Positions 34,862 to 46,981 are shown, numbered from the stretch's first letter. The stretch: 64,000 nt of DNA from Gymnopus androsaceus JB14 (GCA_009733575.1 ML769463.1:168685-232684); one strand, 5' to 3'. Translations and numbers: made by a program. Notes: a model not told the origin generated them from the sequence alone.

Positions 34862-35020
34862 AAAAAAGCCAAACAGTTCGCTAAAAATATTATGCGAATA
34901 ATGACTATCAGCGTAAATTCATTAAAGTATAAACTCTTCAACTTGACTCACAGACTCAGACTCCGGAGAGCTTGTGGACAATCCAGAGATTGACGCCATC
35001 TACAACCCGGTGTGTATTTT
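34862..35020 (+). pseudogene. Decayed copy of dehydrogenase exons 2-3 with their intron
   Basis: Aligns to 29940-30112 of the dehydrogenase gene: AAAAAGCC..CAGTTCGCTAAAAA against AAAAAGGCCGAACGGTTTGC, then TATCAGCG..AAATTCATTAAAGTATAAA against the intron, then GAGCTTGTGGACAATCCAGA and CATCTACAACCCGGTGTGTA. The last part still reads ELVDNPEIDAIYNP. Intron sequence is retained, so this is a DNA-level duplication and not a retrocopy. Confidence 0.85.
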
Positions 35021-35024
35021 TGGT

Positions 35025-35093
35025 GAATATATCAATCCCCGTCATCCCAGCTGACATGTGGTAATCACTAGTGGAACAGTTCTGTTCGCGATC
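35025..35093 (+). repeat. ~69-bp dispersed repeat, copy 2
   Basis: Second copy of the element at 33083-33151, starting directly after the dehydrogenase fragment. Same left and right flank similarity as in copy 1. Confidence 0.75.
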
Positions 35094-36090
35094 GCGTATC
35101 TAGATGGAAAGTCCGCGCAACCCTCCGTCCCTCTCCGTCCACGCTTTAAACCTGTTCCAGACTTTACTGTTGGCACTGACGACCTAAGCTGGGTGGGTAT
35201 AGACTGATAAGGGTATTCTGAAATGAAATACAATCGGAGGATCCAGCCCCTTATACTGCTGAATTGGACGTGGCTGCTCAGATGCTTGAGCGTTGATGTT
35301 ACGATGTATTCGAATTCGAGAAGGAAGCAGTCATCTACCAGCTAATATGTGTAATTGGCTTGAAAATTCATAGGCTTAGAGCGTCGAAGAAACGAAAAAA
35401 AGACAATAAGTCGATGGTGTAAACGTTTGAACATTCAAAAAAAAGAAGGTTTGTATGTACATGCCTGTAGAGACAACTCAGTTGATAAATCAACCCAGCT
35501 TTGACACCACTGTCGGTTGTCTCAGGCGTCCGAGGGACGGCATGTCATATTTGTGGGTTTTAGAGGGGATGGATCCTCTCTGGTCTGCATGAACAGCCCA
35601 GCCCACGACCGGTTGCCCTCTTCTCCGTCCCTCAATTGGAGAAGACCGGTCCGGTGCGAAGCATTCACACAGGCAGCCTGATGAGGACCCCGCAATGGCA
35701 ACACTCTTAATCACTTCGCACCTAATATCTATAGAGTTGAGCTTGTCCTGGAGGACACAGTTTTAATTGTACACAGGTCACGGAGAGCGCTTAGCACTTT
35801 TCGTCGATCATATTGCTTAGCGCCTCCTAGCCTTGAGTAGACGATCGTTTTTATCGGAATTCTTTTTGAGGGGTTTCATCGCCTACTGTCTAATTTTATG
35901 TCGGTATTCCAAAACTGGTGTCGCTGTGCAGAGATATCAATGTAAGCGGAAGTTTGCGATTTTCAGCTTTGGCCGGGTGGGGAAGCACATGACCGTGAAT
36001 TGACCTTCGGCTTCTTGCTTACTTACTTCGTGCTTCTTCATTTTTTCCATCGCGTCACCGTTCTTTATCCATCTCGCTCAAAGGTTCAAG
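35094..36090. other. Intergenic region with one strong potential hairpin
   Basis: No gene recognised. GACCGGT (35607) and CTTCTCC (35620) pair with GGAGAAG (35638) and ACCGGTC (35645), giving two 7-bp stems around an 11-nt loop with a 6-nt one-sided bulge. The last 100 bp form the probable promoter of the next gene. Confidence 0.5.
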
Positions 36091-37772
36091 ATGCCTTCGC
36101 ACATCAAGCCTTACGCTCATGAAAGGCAGATTCTTTCCTTTATTCACGCCCACGGCGACAAGTATGTTATAGCCTGCCCCTCAACTTTCGATTCCCAAAA
36201 GTACACGGACATGACTCCATCTCTCTTTGAAAAACACTCGGAAGCTGGTGCAAAGATCATGACCAAGACGTTTGAAGCTGAGATGGCATCGTTGGATCTC
36301 GACACAGAAAAGAAGCTATTGGTCATTGAGGTATGTAGCTCTCCCTCGCCAGCCTCGCCCTTGTTGGAAGTCTTATTGACATGACTGGCAGGCTACGATT
36401 ACTGCTTTGGACAGTCCAGTCGTCTTTGAAGCACTCATCTCGGGATCAATAAGCAACAACTCGCGGCTGATTCACCTTCCGAAAGGCACCATTCGCGTTG
36501 CCCTGGCTTGTGGAGATTTGGGGGAAGACGATCCACAATTATTCGTTAGGACCAAGCTGCTCCCTTTGGCGATTGGGATGGTTGATTTGTTATTGTCAGT
36601 GATTATACTATCCGATGCTCTTGTATTGTCTAACACTGTGAAATAGTCCGTCCAGTAAACCAAGCAGTGCGTTGGCCGACTCTTTTTTTTTTGCCTTGAC
36701 TGACGATCTGTAGACTCGCGTGGCGTCGGATGGTTTAAATCCTTCGTGGATATGGTGCGTTTCAATAGTTTGTGCCTTTCTTGACGTGTTACTCAAATGA
36801 TCGTCGTAGTCTCATCGAATATTGGTACGTATGCCACGCGCTTGTACTTCTGGATGCACCTGGGCCTGATTTCTATCTAGCCCAAAGGTAGTAAGCGCAC
36901 ACATGTAAAGGAGGACGACTACGCAGAGGGAACTCCATCTAAGCGATCCAAGTTGACCATTAGTGATATTACGAACAAGTTACCTCCGCCTCGAAACCTG
37001 TTTCTTGACCAGCCAAGTATGTGTCCTATTCTTTTCGCCCTAAAAACTATCTTACATCGTGTTGCTATCAGTTTCGTCTGAACGAATGGTTGATCTTCTT
37101 CCCCACCTCAAGGATAGGAAGGCGGTGTGTATCCAATCTAGCTATTCTCTTCATCTACTACATAATTTAATTCCCAGAGTTCGGATAACGCCATCCCCGA
37201 TGGCGACGCTGTAAGTTATTTGCTGTCTCACTTCTGCTTGTTTTTTTCTGACTGGGGAGCTGCAAAGTACGACCAGTGCCGCGAAGAGCTTAGACCTTCA
37301 AGTTCTTCTTGCGATTCGGAGCTCACTAACACTGCGGTCAAGACTTCGAACATTCTCGCCACGTCGTCGACTTTTGGGAGCTTGGCAGGAGAATCGTTCA
37401 CCGTAGTTGACTACGGAGGCGAATCCAATGATGAGGATGAAGATTACGAGTGCATCGGGGAAGAAGAAGAGAGAAGAAGAAAATGCGGGAAACGGAGTAG
37501 ATGAACTTACTCAAGAGGACGACTTTGGGGAAGGGTCTTCAGCTTTCGTGGGTGCTTCTGCTGGCCCTGCAACGCCCTCGGCTTCGACAGCGTTTATTTC
37601 ACCCATCCCGGATTTCTCAGCAGAATGTCAACTGAAGAAGATCAAATTTCATATGGCTACTCCTACGCATCCCACTGGTATCGAGGTCGATATTCCTGTC
37701 TCGGAATTTCCGCCAGAGCTTTTGCGCGCCATAGTACATTCTGCATACCAACGACTCGGGGAAGAAAATTGA
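36091..37772 (+). CDS. Conserved-looking protein of unknown function
   Basis: No family recognised. Exons join as MPSHIKPYAHERQILSFIHA and AEMASLDLDTEKKLLVIE, then ATITALDSPVVFEALISGSI and IRVALACGDLGEDDPQLFVR, then a short exon NSRGVGWFKSFVDM. A basic nuclear-looking part follows (PKGSKRTHVKEDDYAEG; PSKRSKLTISDITNKLPPPR), then VSSERMVDLLPHLKDRK. The C-terminal part is acidic and ends EVDIPVSEFPPELLRAIVHS AYQRLGEEN. Between the acidic stretch (YECIGEEEE) and NAGNGVDELTQEDDFGEG the frame shifts by one extra base within an AGAAGAAGAAAA run. At least seven short introns are read. Basic and acidic blocks suggest a nuclear protein. Confidence 0.65.
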
Positions 37773-37965
37773 TGTTATACTTGGATCTTGTTTTCTCTCT
37801 TGTTGTATCCATTTACTTGATTTGTGTATTGTTTATGTAGTAGAAAGTAGAAAGTTTGGTAAAGCCTGTATTGAATTTGGAGCGCGTCCCGAGGATTAGT
37901 CAGGGCTGCGGAAGCGTCTGAACCCCGATGATTTTTGAACTACATATCGTCCTATACAGCTTTCC

Positions 37966-40900
37966 ATGAACAAGGTGCTCCCCGATAAACCTCTGGTGGT
38001 CAAATGCGCGTTCGATCGGAATAGCAAGAAGATATTGTTCTCTTCTGCTCAGAACTGCACTTATGAACATTTGCGGCAAAAGGTGCGTTCCAGTTGTTTC
38101 TAAACGATTATTGGCTAAAAATCAAATCCCATAGATTGCGCAATGCTTTCAATTGTCAGTCTTGACATTCTTTATCGAGTACAAGGACGATAATGGAGAG
38201 ACTTGTGAGATCACGACCGAGAACGATTTGACCGAGGCAATCCAGTATTTCCAAGCAGCAGCAGAGGAGGGCCCTATATCATCTGCTGCTTCTATGCTAT
38301 CTGGTCGCAGCTTTGGAAGCAGAAAGATTACTCTGCGCGTCCAGATACAAGTCGATTATGATGGTCCCAGCCTGTCGGATGCAGGCTCTGTAGCAAGTAT
38401 GGATGATTATCGCCGTCCAAATCGACAGCGAAGCGAGCAATCCTTTTCTTTTGGCGGCGATGACCTTGACGATGATGCTGTTACGGTTAGTTCTCGGAAT
38501 ACTGGTCGACTATCCGCTCCAAATTCCGCTCGTAATCGAGGAACCTCTCCACTGTCAAATGGCCGGGCTTCACATCTCTCTGGTGAATCCTCTTGGGAGT
38601 TGGCATCTCATCCTACCAGACATCCCCCTTCAGATCTGAGCAGGCGCCCTCCTACTCAGAATCAGGACCCATTCGCCGATTATAACCAGCAGCCTGCCCC
38701 AGACGCTGTGTTCGAGCGTTTGAAACAGGAAGACGATTCTGCCAGCACCAACTATGACCCTCTAGCTTCTGATAAGCGTGGCGCAGCTTGGCTCAGGGAT
38801 CAGCATGAGCGTGCATATCGATCATTGGGTGTTATTCCTGGGTCGTCGGATGACTCCTCGTCGTCCTCTGAGATGGAGGACCAAGTGGGTGACCTATCAC
38901 TGAAGCGTGCCCCGACCGGGAAATACTACTATAGCTATCGGTATAGTCGCGGGTCATCAGAAGCTTCGCATTCACAAGAAACTGGGGTTGAGGAGAGCTT
39001 TTCTGTAGATCCCAGCATCGAAGGTGGGATAAATGGGAAGCCACGTCCTACATCAAGACAACTCAACTGGGTTGCGGCGCAGCAAGTAGCTATCACAATT
39101 AATCGCCCTCATCCACTGAGCCATCGCTCTGACCCTTCCATCGACACCATTATTCCTGCTGAATTCCTCCAAGATATCCCTCCCACTCCGCCTGGTGAAG
39201 AGGATATCACTGGGTGCTCAGAGTGTGGCGAAAAACTCGATAGCATGAAATACGTCTGTTCCACTTGTGGTGAGAAAGATCCCGGTTTCTATCTCCAGTC
39301 GTCTTCCCATAAGGGTAAAAAGCCGGGATTCCCCAGGTCGACTGTTCACTTATCCTCCCTCCGTCCACTCTCAGGTCTACGCATCTCCCTTATCCCCTAC
39401 GTTCTCGAGCTCTTCAAAGACGTTTGTGGGGAATCAATCGACGTACTCTAGACGCAAACCATTGCCTCCAGCACCGAGTATGAATGGCTCCTCATCTACA
39501 CTGGCGCCTTCTCCTAAACGAGGTAACAGTGAGTCTGGATATGAGCTGTGTCACAATTGCATAGAAATAGCAGGTGTTACACATGCTATCGAGGCTATTG
39601 TAGAACCAGGCTCGTCACCGACTGCGAGTAATACTTCTTCTTCTGCTTCGCTCGAAGATGCTGCTCTTCAATGGAGAAGAGCTGCTCCGAAGCAGAAAGG
39701 TCAATTGCGGCATGCTTATCTGGAGAAGATGTGGGGTCATGGAGGATGGACAGACGTTGGTTAGCGTTGATCTACTTGCCTTTCCTCTTGTGCGGATTTC
39801 TAACAATCGCGGATTTCACAGTACAAAGCGAGGCAGATACGGAGGATTGTTCTACTTGCGGCGTTACAGCAACTCTCCAAAAGTTGTACAAATGCGCATC
39901 ATGTCCAAGGCATTATTTATGTCGAGCTTGTTATAGGTATAGTACCAACGCTATCGTAGCTGCTCCCCACTACCTTTGCTGATCATCATTCTAGTCAAGT
40001 GCATGATCTTCACCCCTCGCACGCGTTTCTCGTTTTGCCAGACAAACTATCTAGGTCAATGAGCGATTCCGAGATAAACCTGTTGGATCATTCTGAGGAA
40101 CAATGTAAGCCGGATTCACCTGCGTTTAGCGAATCTGACCCCCTCTTGCGATCTTTTATCAGCCATGGTTCATCCAGGAGTGAAATGCGCGCAGTAAGTT
40201 TCTTCTGATTCCTATCAGCTCTGAACTCTTACCCAATGTTCTACCAGCTGTTATCTTGAAATTGTGGGAGCCCGATTCCACTGCGCAGAATGCGACTCGA
40301 TTGACATATGTTCAAACTGCGAATCGGCTGGGCTTCCGGGTAATATCGATTCGGCAGACGGGGGTCATATCTCCTCACATATCTTAATCAAGGTAAGAGC
40401 CGTAGACATTTACCGCAGCTCCTAGCCGATATAACATTTATTGTCCAGATTCCTTTCCCACTGCCTAACAACAAAGTAAGAAAATCCGCGTTGCTTGCTA
40501 GAATCTCGTTTGACCTTCTCTTAGGTCCAATCAGTTAGCCGGAAGGCAATGACGCTTTGGACTAGGGACCCAGCAAACGTCAACCGCGTTAACAACTCTA
40601 AAGCAAAGTCGGAGATATCGTCTTATGCTCGTACGGTTGTCGGGTCCGGGACTATACGCGAAGAGCATGGAATTAACTGTGACGCATGTAGAAAGGTGAG
40701 CAGGATTAGTAAATTGTCTTCTTCGGACTCATGGGACTTTCACAGCCAATTTGCGGAGTACGTTATCAGTGCGCGAACTGCCCAGCTCCCCAGTGGGGAT
40801 ACAATCTGGTAAATCTCAAAACTCTTCCATGTCTGTTTATGTGGCTCATCTTCCTCCAGTGTTCAAACTGTGAAGAAGCTTCGTACAGAGTGCACGACTC

Positions 40901-41496
40901 TCTGCATGCCTTCTTCAAACTTCCCCGGCGTGTTAATCGGCCCATCCAGTCGAACTTTCCGATGATTCCTGTAATGTAAGAGCTACTAGGTGATGCTTGA
41001 CCGAGCTCTTGCTAATAAATTTTCAAAGATACAAAATGCCTGCAGGTCCTTCGCCTGCAGCTTACGATGTCAGGGATCCTACAGGTGCGTGCTTATCCGA
41101 CTAGGCTTACATTACGCTGATGACGCTTGACCCAGGCTACCTTCGGTCAATAGTCCATCCTGCAGCTGTATGCGATCGCTGTGTCACGCGAATACAAGGT
41201 GCATGGTTCCACTGTGCGCACTGTGGAAAAGATCTGTGTAGTAGTTGTGAGTCGGTGGATACTCACGACGACACTCATGTTTTCCTAGTTTTTAAAGCTT
41301 TGGTTAGTCATTACTGCTTTCGTTCATTGGCTGAATCTGACTGCTCCCTTTTTAGATTGATATGCAGAAACTGAGGTATATTTCTATACTAGCATGAGTA
41401 TGCATTACTGACTTCTTCCAAAGAGTAATGGTTGAAATGGACAATCCCGAAAACAGTTTGCCGGTCATCAGTTATCCAGTGTACAATTCAAGTTAG
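37966..41496 (+). CDS. PB1-domain protein with several ZZ zinc fingers (NBR1-like), copy A
   Basis: PB1-ZZ proteins of the NBR1/p62 group link ubiquitinated or other cargo to autophagy and scaffold kinases. The PB1 domain reads VKCAFDRNSKKILFSSAQN, TYEHLRQKIAQCF and the acidic OPCA motif [21 protein letters not shown] long Ser-rich linker is followed by a half-finger [20 protein letters not shown], then [18 protein letters not shown]1 is CSTCGVTATLQKLYKCASCP with [19 protein letters not shown]2 is VKCAHCYLEIVGARFHCAEC with CSNCES. ZZ3 is [36 protein letters not shown]4 is [20 protein letters not shown] with [14 protein letters not shown]. It ends [10 protein letters not shown]; no FW domain was seen. 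One extra base in the linker near 39316-39330 (relative to copy B) shifts the frame. It starts at MNKVLPDKP, lacking the short leader of copy B. Confidence 0.82.
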
Positions 41497-42629
41497 ATCC
41501 TGTTCGATTTGCTTCTTTCCACGTCGTTGTTTCTTGTAGCCTGTTATGTTAGCATTGTTTTGTTTATTTCGAGCACCGTGAAGCAAAGATGTAATAATTG
41601 TCAGTAGCCTTTCTTGTTTACATCACTTTGCGGAAAGGGTTGATATGCAAGAGTATATGGAATCTGGATTATCTGTGGAATTAAGATCGTTGTTCAAGTT
41701 TTCGTACACGAACCGATGCTCTTCTTGTACTTATAATATCTAAGTATATATAATAATATATATCTATGTTGTTCGTGTTTGAAGTAGGATATCGATGTGG
41801 TATACCCTGTTCATTTTGGATGCATGTAATTCAACTTGAAGCGGTATGGGAATGTATCAAGAGCTTGAGGCTGAAGGCGCTAAATAACTCGAACTTCTTC
41901 AACGGGACCAGTCCAGAACAGTATCCTTAGCCAATCCGGTACAGATAGATAGATAGATTACACGGCGGTGTGATCCCGGGATGTTGAACCCGAGATATAC
42001 CATACAGCAGTACTATGGTTGTTCAGGACATGCTGACCATCGCACTGCATTGCGGGACAACCAGTGAAGATATGAAAAATCTGAGTAGGCCATTTGATTC
42101 GTAGACCTTTAAAACCCTTACAATAAGATTATAAGTAGGATTTTCCTTGAATTTCCTCGTCGCATCGGCCGTCTCCCGAGCAAAAACCAGGATATGCTGA
42201 TTTTTGATGCGCGCCAAAAAACCTTAGAGGCGAACAATGAGTCTTTCGTTTGCGCAATACGCTATTCTTCACCTTTTCCTTAGAAAATTTGGATTTAAGA
42301 TCTTACCATTATATGTTCTGGCTGGAGCAGCGCAGCTCAACATTTGCTATTCATATATAGTGTTCCTTAAACTTTACTTTAAACTTTGATGGGGTATGGA
42401 GGTCTAATGATTTCGATGTTGCATTTGCTATACTTCCTAACCTCAAATATCAGTCTTGAAAAGTATCTAGGATTGATAAATACTATCTAATAAACTTGCC
42501 AAATAATCCTGGTGGGCACTCAAAAGCGGGAACGGTGATCAACACTGTGTACGCCGATTTCCACAAATTCAACATATCGCCGGTCCCGAACACCCGAACA
42601 ACTATAGTAGGCGCTAATCAATCTTCAGC
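41497..42629. other. Intergenic region between the tandem paralogues
   Basis: AT-rich, with TA-rich tracts near 41.74-41.77 kb and a short GATA repeat near 41.95 kb. No coding signal recognised. It separates PB1-ZZ copy A from the kinase start. Confidence 0.6.
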
Positions 42630-45600
42630 ATGAACCACCATCATCCTTACGGAGGTCATGAAAATCGTCGTGCAGACTCTCAGGAGCCCCCTAGTATAGA
42701 TGAGAATCGTGGCCCTGGTTATTCAACTTTACCTTATAGTCATGCTGTAGAAAGTGACCTTGTTCCCCTGCACCCAGAATCTCGAACGGTGAAAATTACC
42801 AGAAAAGTCATTGACCACGATGGCCAGACCCAAGCACATCTCGAATGTGCAACTAGCGGGGTATGGTCTATTCGTCCGACAAATAGTATCGACGCTTTCA
42901 CTGTCAAATTTAACGATCCTTTATTTCGGAACGTTCTTGCCAGCAAGCAGCCATGGAATAATATAGAGTGGATCACACCGTCTCGCATTAACATTCTTCT
43001 TGAACTGCTTCACTGGGCATGTAATCTTTAAAGTTTAGATCTTTTCCTTGAAGTTAATTTGTGCTTTGTAACAGGAATCAAAGCTCTCAACAGAAGACGA
43101 CTTCAAATTTGAACTATTCAGATGCACTCGACGTATTGTACGAGAATTCAAGATGCTTCCTTCTTCACTTTGTCTTCGGGGTCTTACGAAGGAGGGAGAT
43201 CATCCCAAAGCGGGCGGAGGGTACGCGGTATGCACATTTTATCTTGCTATGTGGGAACTCTAGATTGCTACTAATATTTTTTATTGTAGGATATCTGGAA
43301 AGGACAAACAACAAGCGGAGACCCCATATGCCTCAAGGTTCTCCGCGTTTTTACCACTGAGGCTCCGGGGAAACAGCTATTCAAGGTAGCTTCTACTCCG
43401 AATGCATCTAAGATGCCCATTCATTGCGGTTTAGGAGTTCTCGCAAGAAGTGTTGATTTGGAGCCAGTTGGAGCATCCTAACGTCCTTCCGTTTCTGGGT
43501 ACAAACATGGATCTTTTCCCACAAAGCTATTGCTTAGTTTCACCGTGGTGCAGCCTTGGCAATGTTATGATTTATCTGAGTAATCATCCTGAAGCCGACA
43601 AGATGGAAGTTGCAAGTCCTATCATCTTCATTGAACATTGAAACCATACTTATTCCACTCATCTTATAGATATTAGATATTCTCAAAGGGCTGGAATACC
43701 TACATACACGAAATCCACCGGTGGTCCATGGTGATCTCAAAGGCGTATGTCTATTTCTTCATTTTATGAACCTTCCAACTGAAAACTTTAATGTAGGGCA
43801 ACATCCTAATGTCCGATCTTGGGCAATGTCGTCTCGCTGATTTCGGTCTAGCAGCAATGATGAGCACATTGCAAACGCTCTCGTCTTCGACAGACAGTAC
43901 CCGCGGAAGTATCAGATGGATGGCCCCGGAATTGTTTGATTATAAAACAAATTCAAGACCGTCCACTTCAACAGATATGTACTCGCTTGGTTGTACAATT
44001 TTTGAGGTATTTATTATCTTCTATAAATCAGATTGTATTTTTAAGCATGATTTAGATTATTACTGGTGCACCTCCTTTCTCTGAGGTAAAGCCTGACATT
44101 GCAGTAACAGTCCAAATCATGAGTGGATCTCGACCATTGCGCCCCGCAGAGGGATTCTCTGATGGACTATGGGGAATAGTAAGGAAATGTTATGCGGTTC
44201 CAGAATATAGGCCCACTATTGTGGTTTTTATGAATGAGCTGATTAAAATGCAGCCTGATATATACAACAACATGATGGCTTCATTGGATTGTTCCCCTCA
44301 GGTAATTTATTGATGTAGGGCTGTACTCTGACAGGAGACTACTTACCTTTTCCACGCAGCCAGTACCTTCCCCGCTGCCTCCTCCATCTTCTAATTTTGC
44401 TTTCGCTGCTGCCATCACTGGGTCTTCCCATAGCCAGAGCAACCAACCTGGCCACTCCCACGAAGATAGTATGAGCACATATTATTATTCTACTCCTAGC
44501 GATTTTACCACGAACAAGGTGCTCCCCGATAGACCTCTGGTAGTCAGATGCGCATTTGATCAGGAAAGCAAGACGATGTCATTCTCTTCTGCTCAGAACT
44601 GCACTTATGATCATTTGCGGAACAAGGTGCGTTCAGTTGTCTCTAAACGATTGCTGGCTAAAAATTAAATCCCATAGATTGAGCAATGCTTTTCATTATC
44701 AACCTTGGCATTCTTTATCGAGTACAAGGACGATAATGGAGAGACTTGTGAGATCACGACTGAGGACGAGCTGACCGAGGCAATCAAGTATTTTGAAGCA
44801 GCGGCAGAGGAGGCCCCTCTATCATCCGCTGTTTCTATTCTATCTGGTCGCAGCTTTGAAAGCAAAAATATTACTCTCAGCGTCCAGGTACAAGTCGATT
44901 ATGATCGGACCCAGCAGACATTCCCCTTCAGATCTGAGTAGGCGCCCTCCTACTCAAAATCAGGACCCACTCATCGACCACAGCGAACAGGCTTCACCAG
45001 ACGCAGCGCTCGAGCGTTTAAAACTGGAAGATGATTCTTGCCAGCAGGTGGCTGTCACAATCAATCACCCTCATCTACAGAGCCATCGCTCTGACCCTTC
45101 GCTCGACACCATGATTGCTGCAAAACTTCTCCAAGATATCCCTCCTACTACGCCAAATGAAGAGGATATTACTGGGTGCTCAGAGTGTGGTGTAAAACTC
45201 GATAGCATGAAATATGTCTGTTCCACATGTGGCGAGAAAGATCCCGGTTTCCATCTTCAGTTGCCTTCCCATAAGGGTGAAAGAAGGGATTCCTCAGGTC
45301 GACTGTTCACTGATCTTCCTTCCGCCAACACTCAGGTCTACGCATCCCCCCTATCCCCTACGTTCTCGAGCTCTTCAAAGACGCTTTTAGGGAATAAATC
45401 GACGTACTTTGGACACAAACCATTGCCTCCGGTACCGAGTTTAGGTGGCTCCTCATCTAGGCTGATGCTTTCTACTAACCAAGCTAATGAGACTGGATAC
45501 GAGCTTTGTCCCAATTGCATGGAAATAGCAGGTGTTACACATGCGATCGCGGCCATTGTAGAACCAGGCTCGTCACCGGCTGCGAGTAATATTCTATCGT

Positions 45601-46981
45601 CCTCGCTTGAAGATGCTGCCCTTCAATGGATCGAGAGAAGAGCTGCTCCGAAGCAGAAAGGTCAATTGAGGCATGCATATTTGGAGAAGATGTGGGGTCA
45701 TGGAGGATGGACAGACGTTGGTTAGCGTTGATCTACTTGCCTTTCCTCTTGTGCGGATCTCTAACAATCGCGAATTTCACAGTACAAAGTGAGGCAGATA
45801 CGGAGGATTGTTCTACTTGCGGCGTTGCAGTGTCTCTCGAAAAGCAGTACAGATGCGCATCATGTCCAAGGTATTATTTATGTCGAGCTTGTTATAGGTA
45901 TACGCTGTCGTAGCTGCTCGTCACTACCTTTGTTGATTCTCATTCTAGTCAAGTGCATGATCTTCACCCCTCGCACGCGTTTCTCGTTTTGCCAGACAAA
46001 CTATTTAGCTCATTGAGCGATTCCGAAATAACACTGTTGGATCATTCTGAGGAGCAATGTAAGCCAAATTCACCTGAAATTATCAAATCTAATAACCTCT
46101 TGCGCTCTTTTATCAGCCATGGGGACTGGGATTATACGCGAAGAGCGCGGAATTAACTGTGACGCATGTAGAAAGGTGAGCAGGATTAGTAAATTGTCTT
46201 CATTCGGACTCATGGGACTTTCACAGCCAATTTTCGGAGTACGGTATCAGTGCGCGAATTGCCCAGCTCCCCAGTGGGGATACAATCTGGTAAATCTCAA
46301 AACTCTTCCATGTCTGTTTATGTGGCTCATCTTCCTCCAGTGTTCAAACTGTGAAGAAGCTTCGTACAGAGTGCACGACTCTCTGCATGCCTTCTTCAAA
46401 CTTCCCCGGCGTGTTAATCGGCCCATCCAGTCGAACTTTCCGATGATTCCTGTAATGTAAGAGCTACTAGGTGATGCTTGACCGAGCTCTTGCTAATAAA
46501 TTTTCAAAGATACAAAATGCCTGCAGGTCCTTCGCCTGCAGCTTACGATGTCAGGGATCCTACAGGTGCGTGCTTATCCGACTAGGCTTACATTACGCTG
46601 ATGACGCTTGACCCAGGCTACCTTCGGTCAATAGTCCATCCTGCAGCTGTGTGCGATCGCTGTGTCACGCGAATACAAGGTGCATGGTTCCACTGTGCGC
46701 ACTGCAGAAAAGATCTGTGTAGTAGTTGTGAGTCGGTGGATACTCACGACGACACCCATGTTTTCCTAGTTTTCAAAGCTTTGGTCGGTCATCAATGCAT
46801 TTGTTCATTGGCTGAATCTGACTGCTTTCTCTTTAGATTGATATGCAGAAACTGAGGTATATTTTTTATACTAGCAATATGAGTATGCGTTACTGACTTC
46901 TTCCAAAGGATAATGGTTGAAATGGACAATCCCGAAAACAGTTTACCGGTCATCAGTTATCCAGTGTACAATTCAAGTTAG
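42630..46981 (+). CDS. Candidate protein kinase-PB1-ZZ fusion (PB1-ZZ copy B)
   Basis: N-terminal about 170 residues have no known domain ([20 protein letters not shown]). A kinase domain follows at roughly 175-440 with all key parts: glycine loop AGGGYADIWKG, ATP lysine in ICLKVLR, helix-C Glu in [18 protein letters not shown], catalytic loop [15 protein letters not shown] in LADFGLA, and RWMAPEL. The HGD variant of HRD is usual for fungal TKL kinases. The kinase exon ends CSPQ at 44301; a well-formed 58-bp intron (44302-44359) joins it in frame to [15 protein letters not shown] and on to [12 protein letters not shown] and the PB1 domain (about 505-577; [20 protein letters not shown]). Three ZZ fingers follow; the one corresponding to ZZ2 of copy A is deleted in frame. 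One extra base near 44905 interrupts the PB1-ZZ linker. Intron 43017-43074 uses a GC donor. If 44302-44359 is not spliced, the kinase stops at 44313 and a separate gene starts at 44471. Confidence 0.72.
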
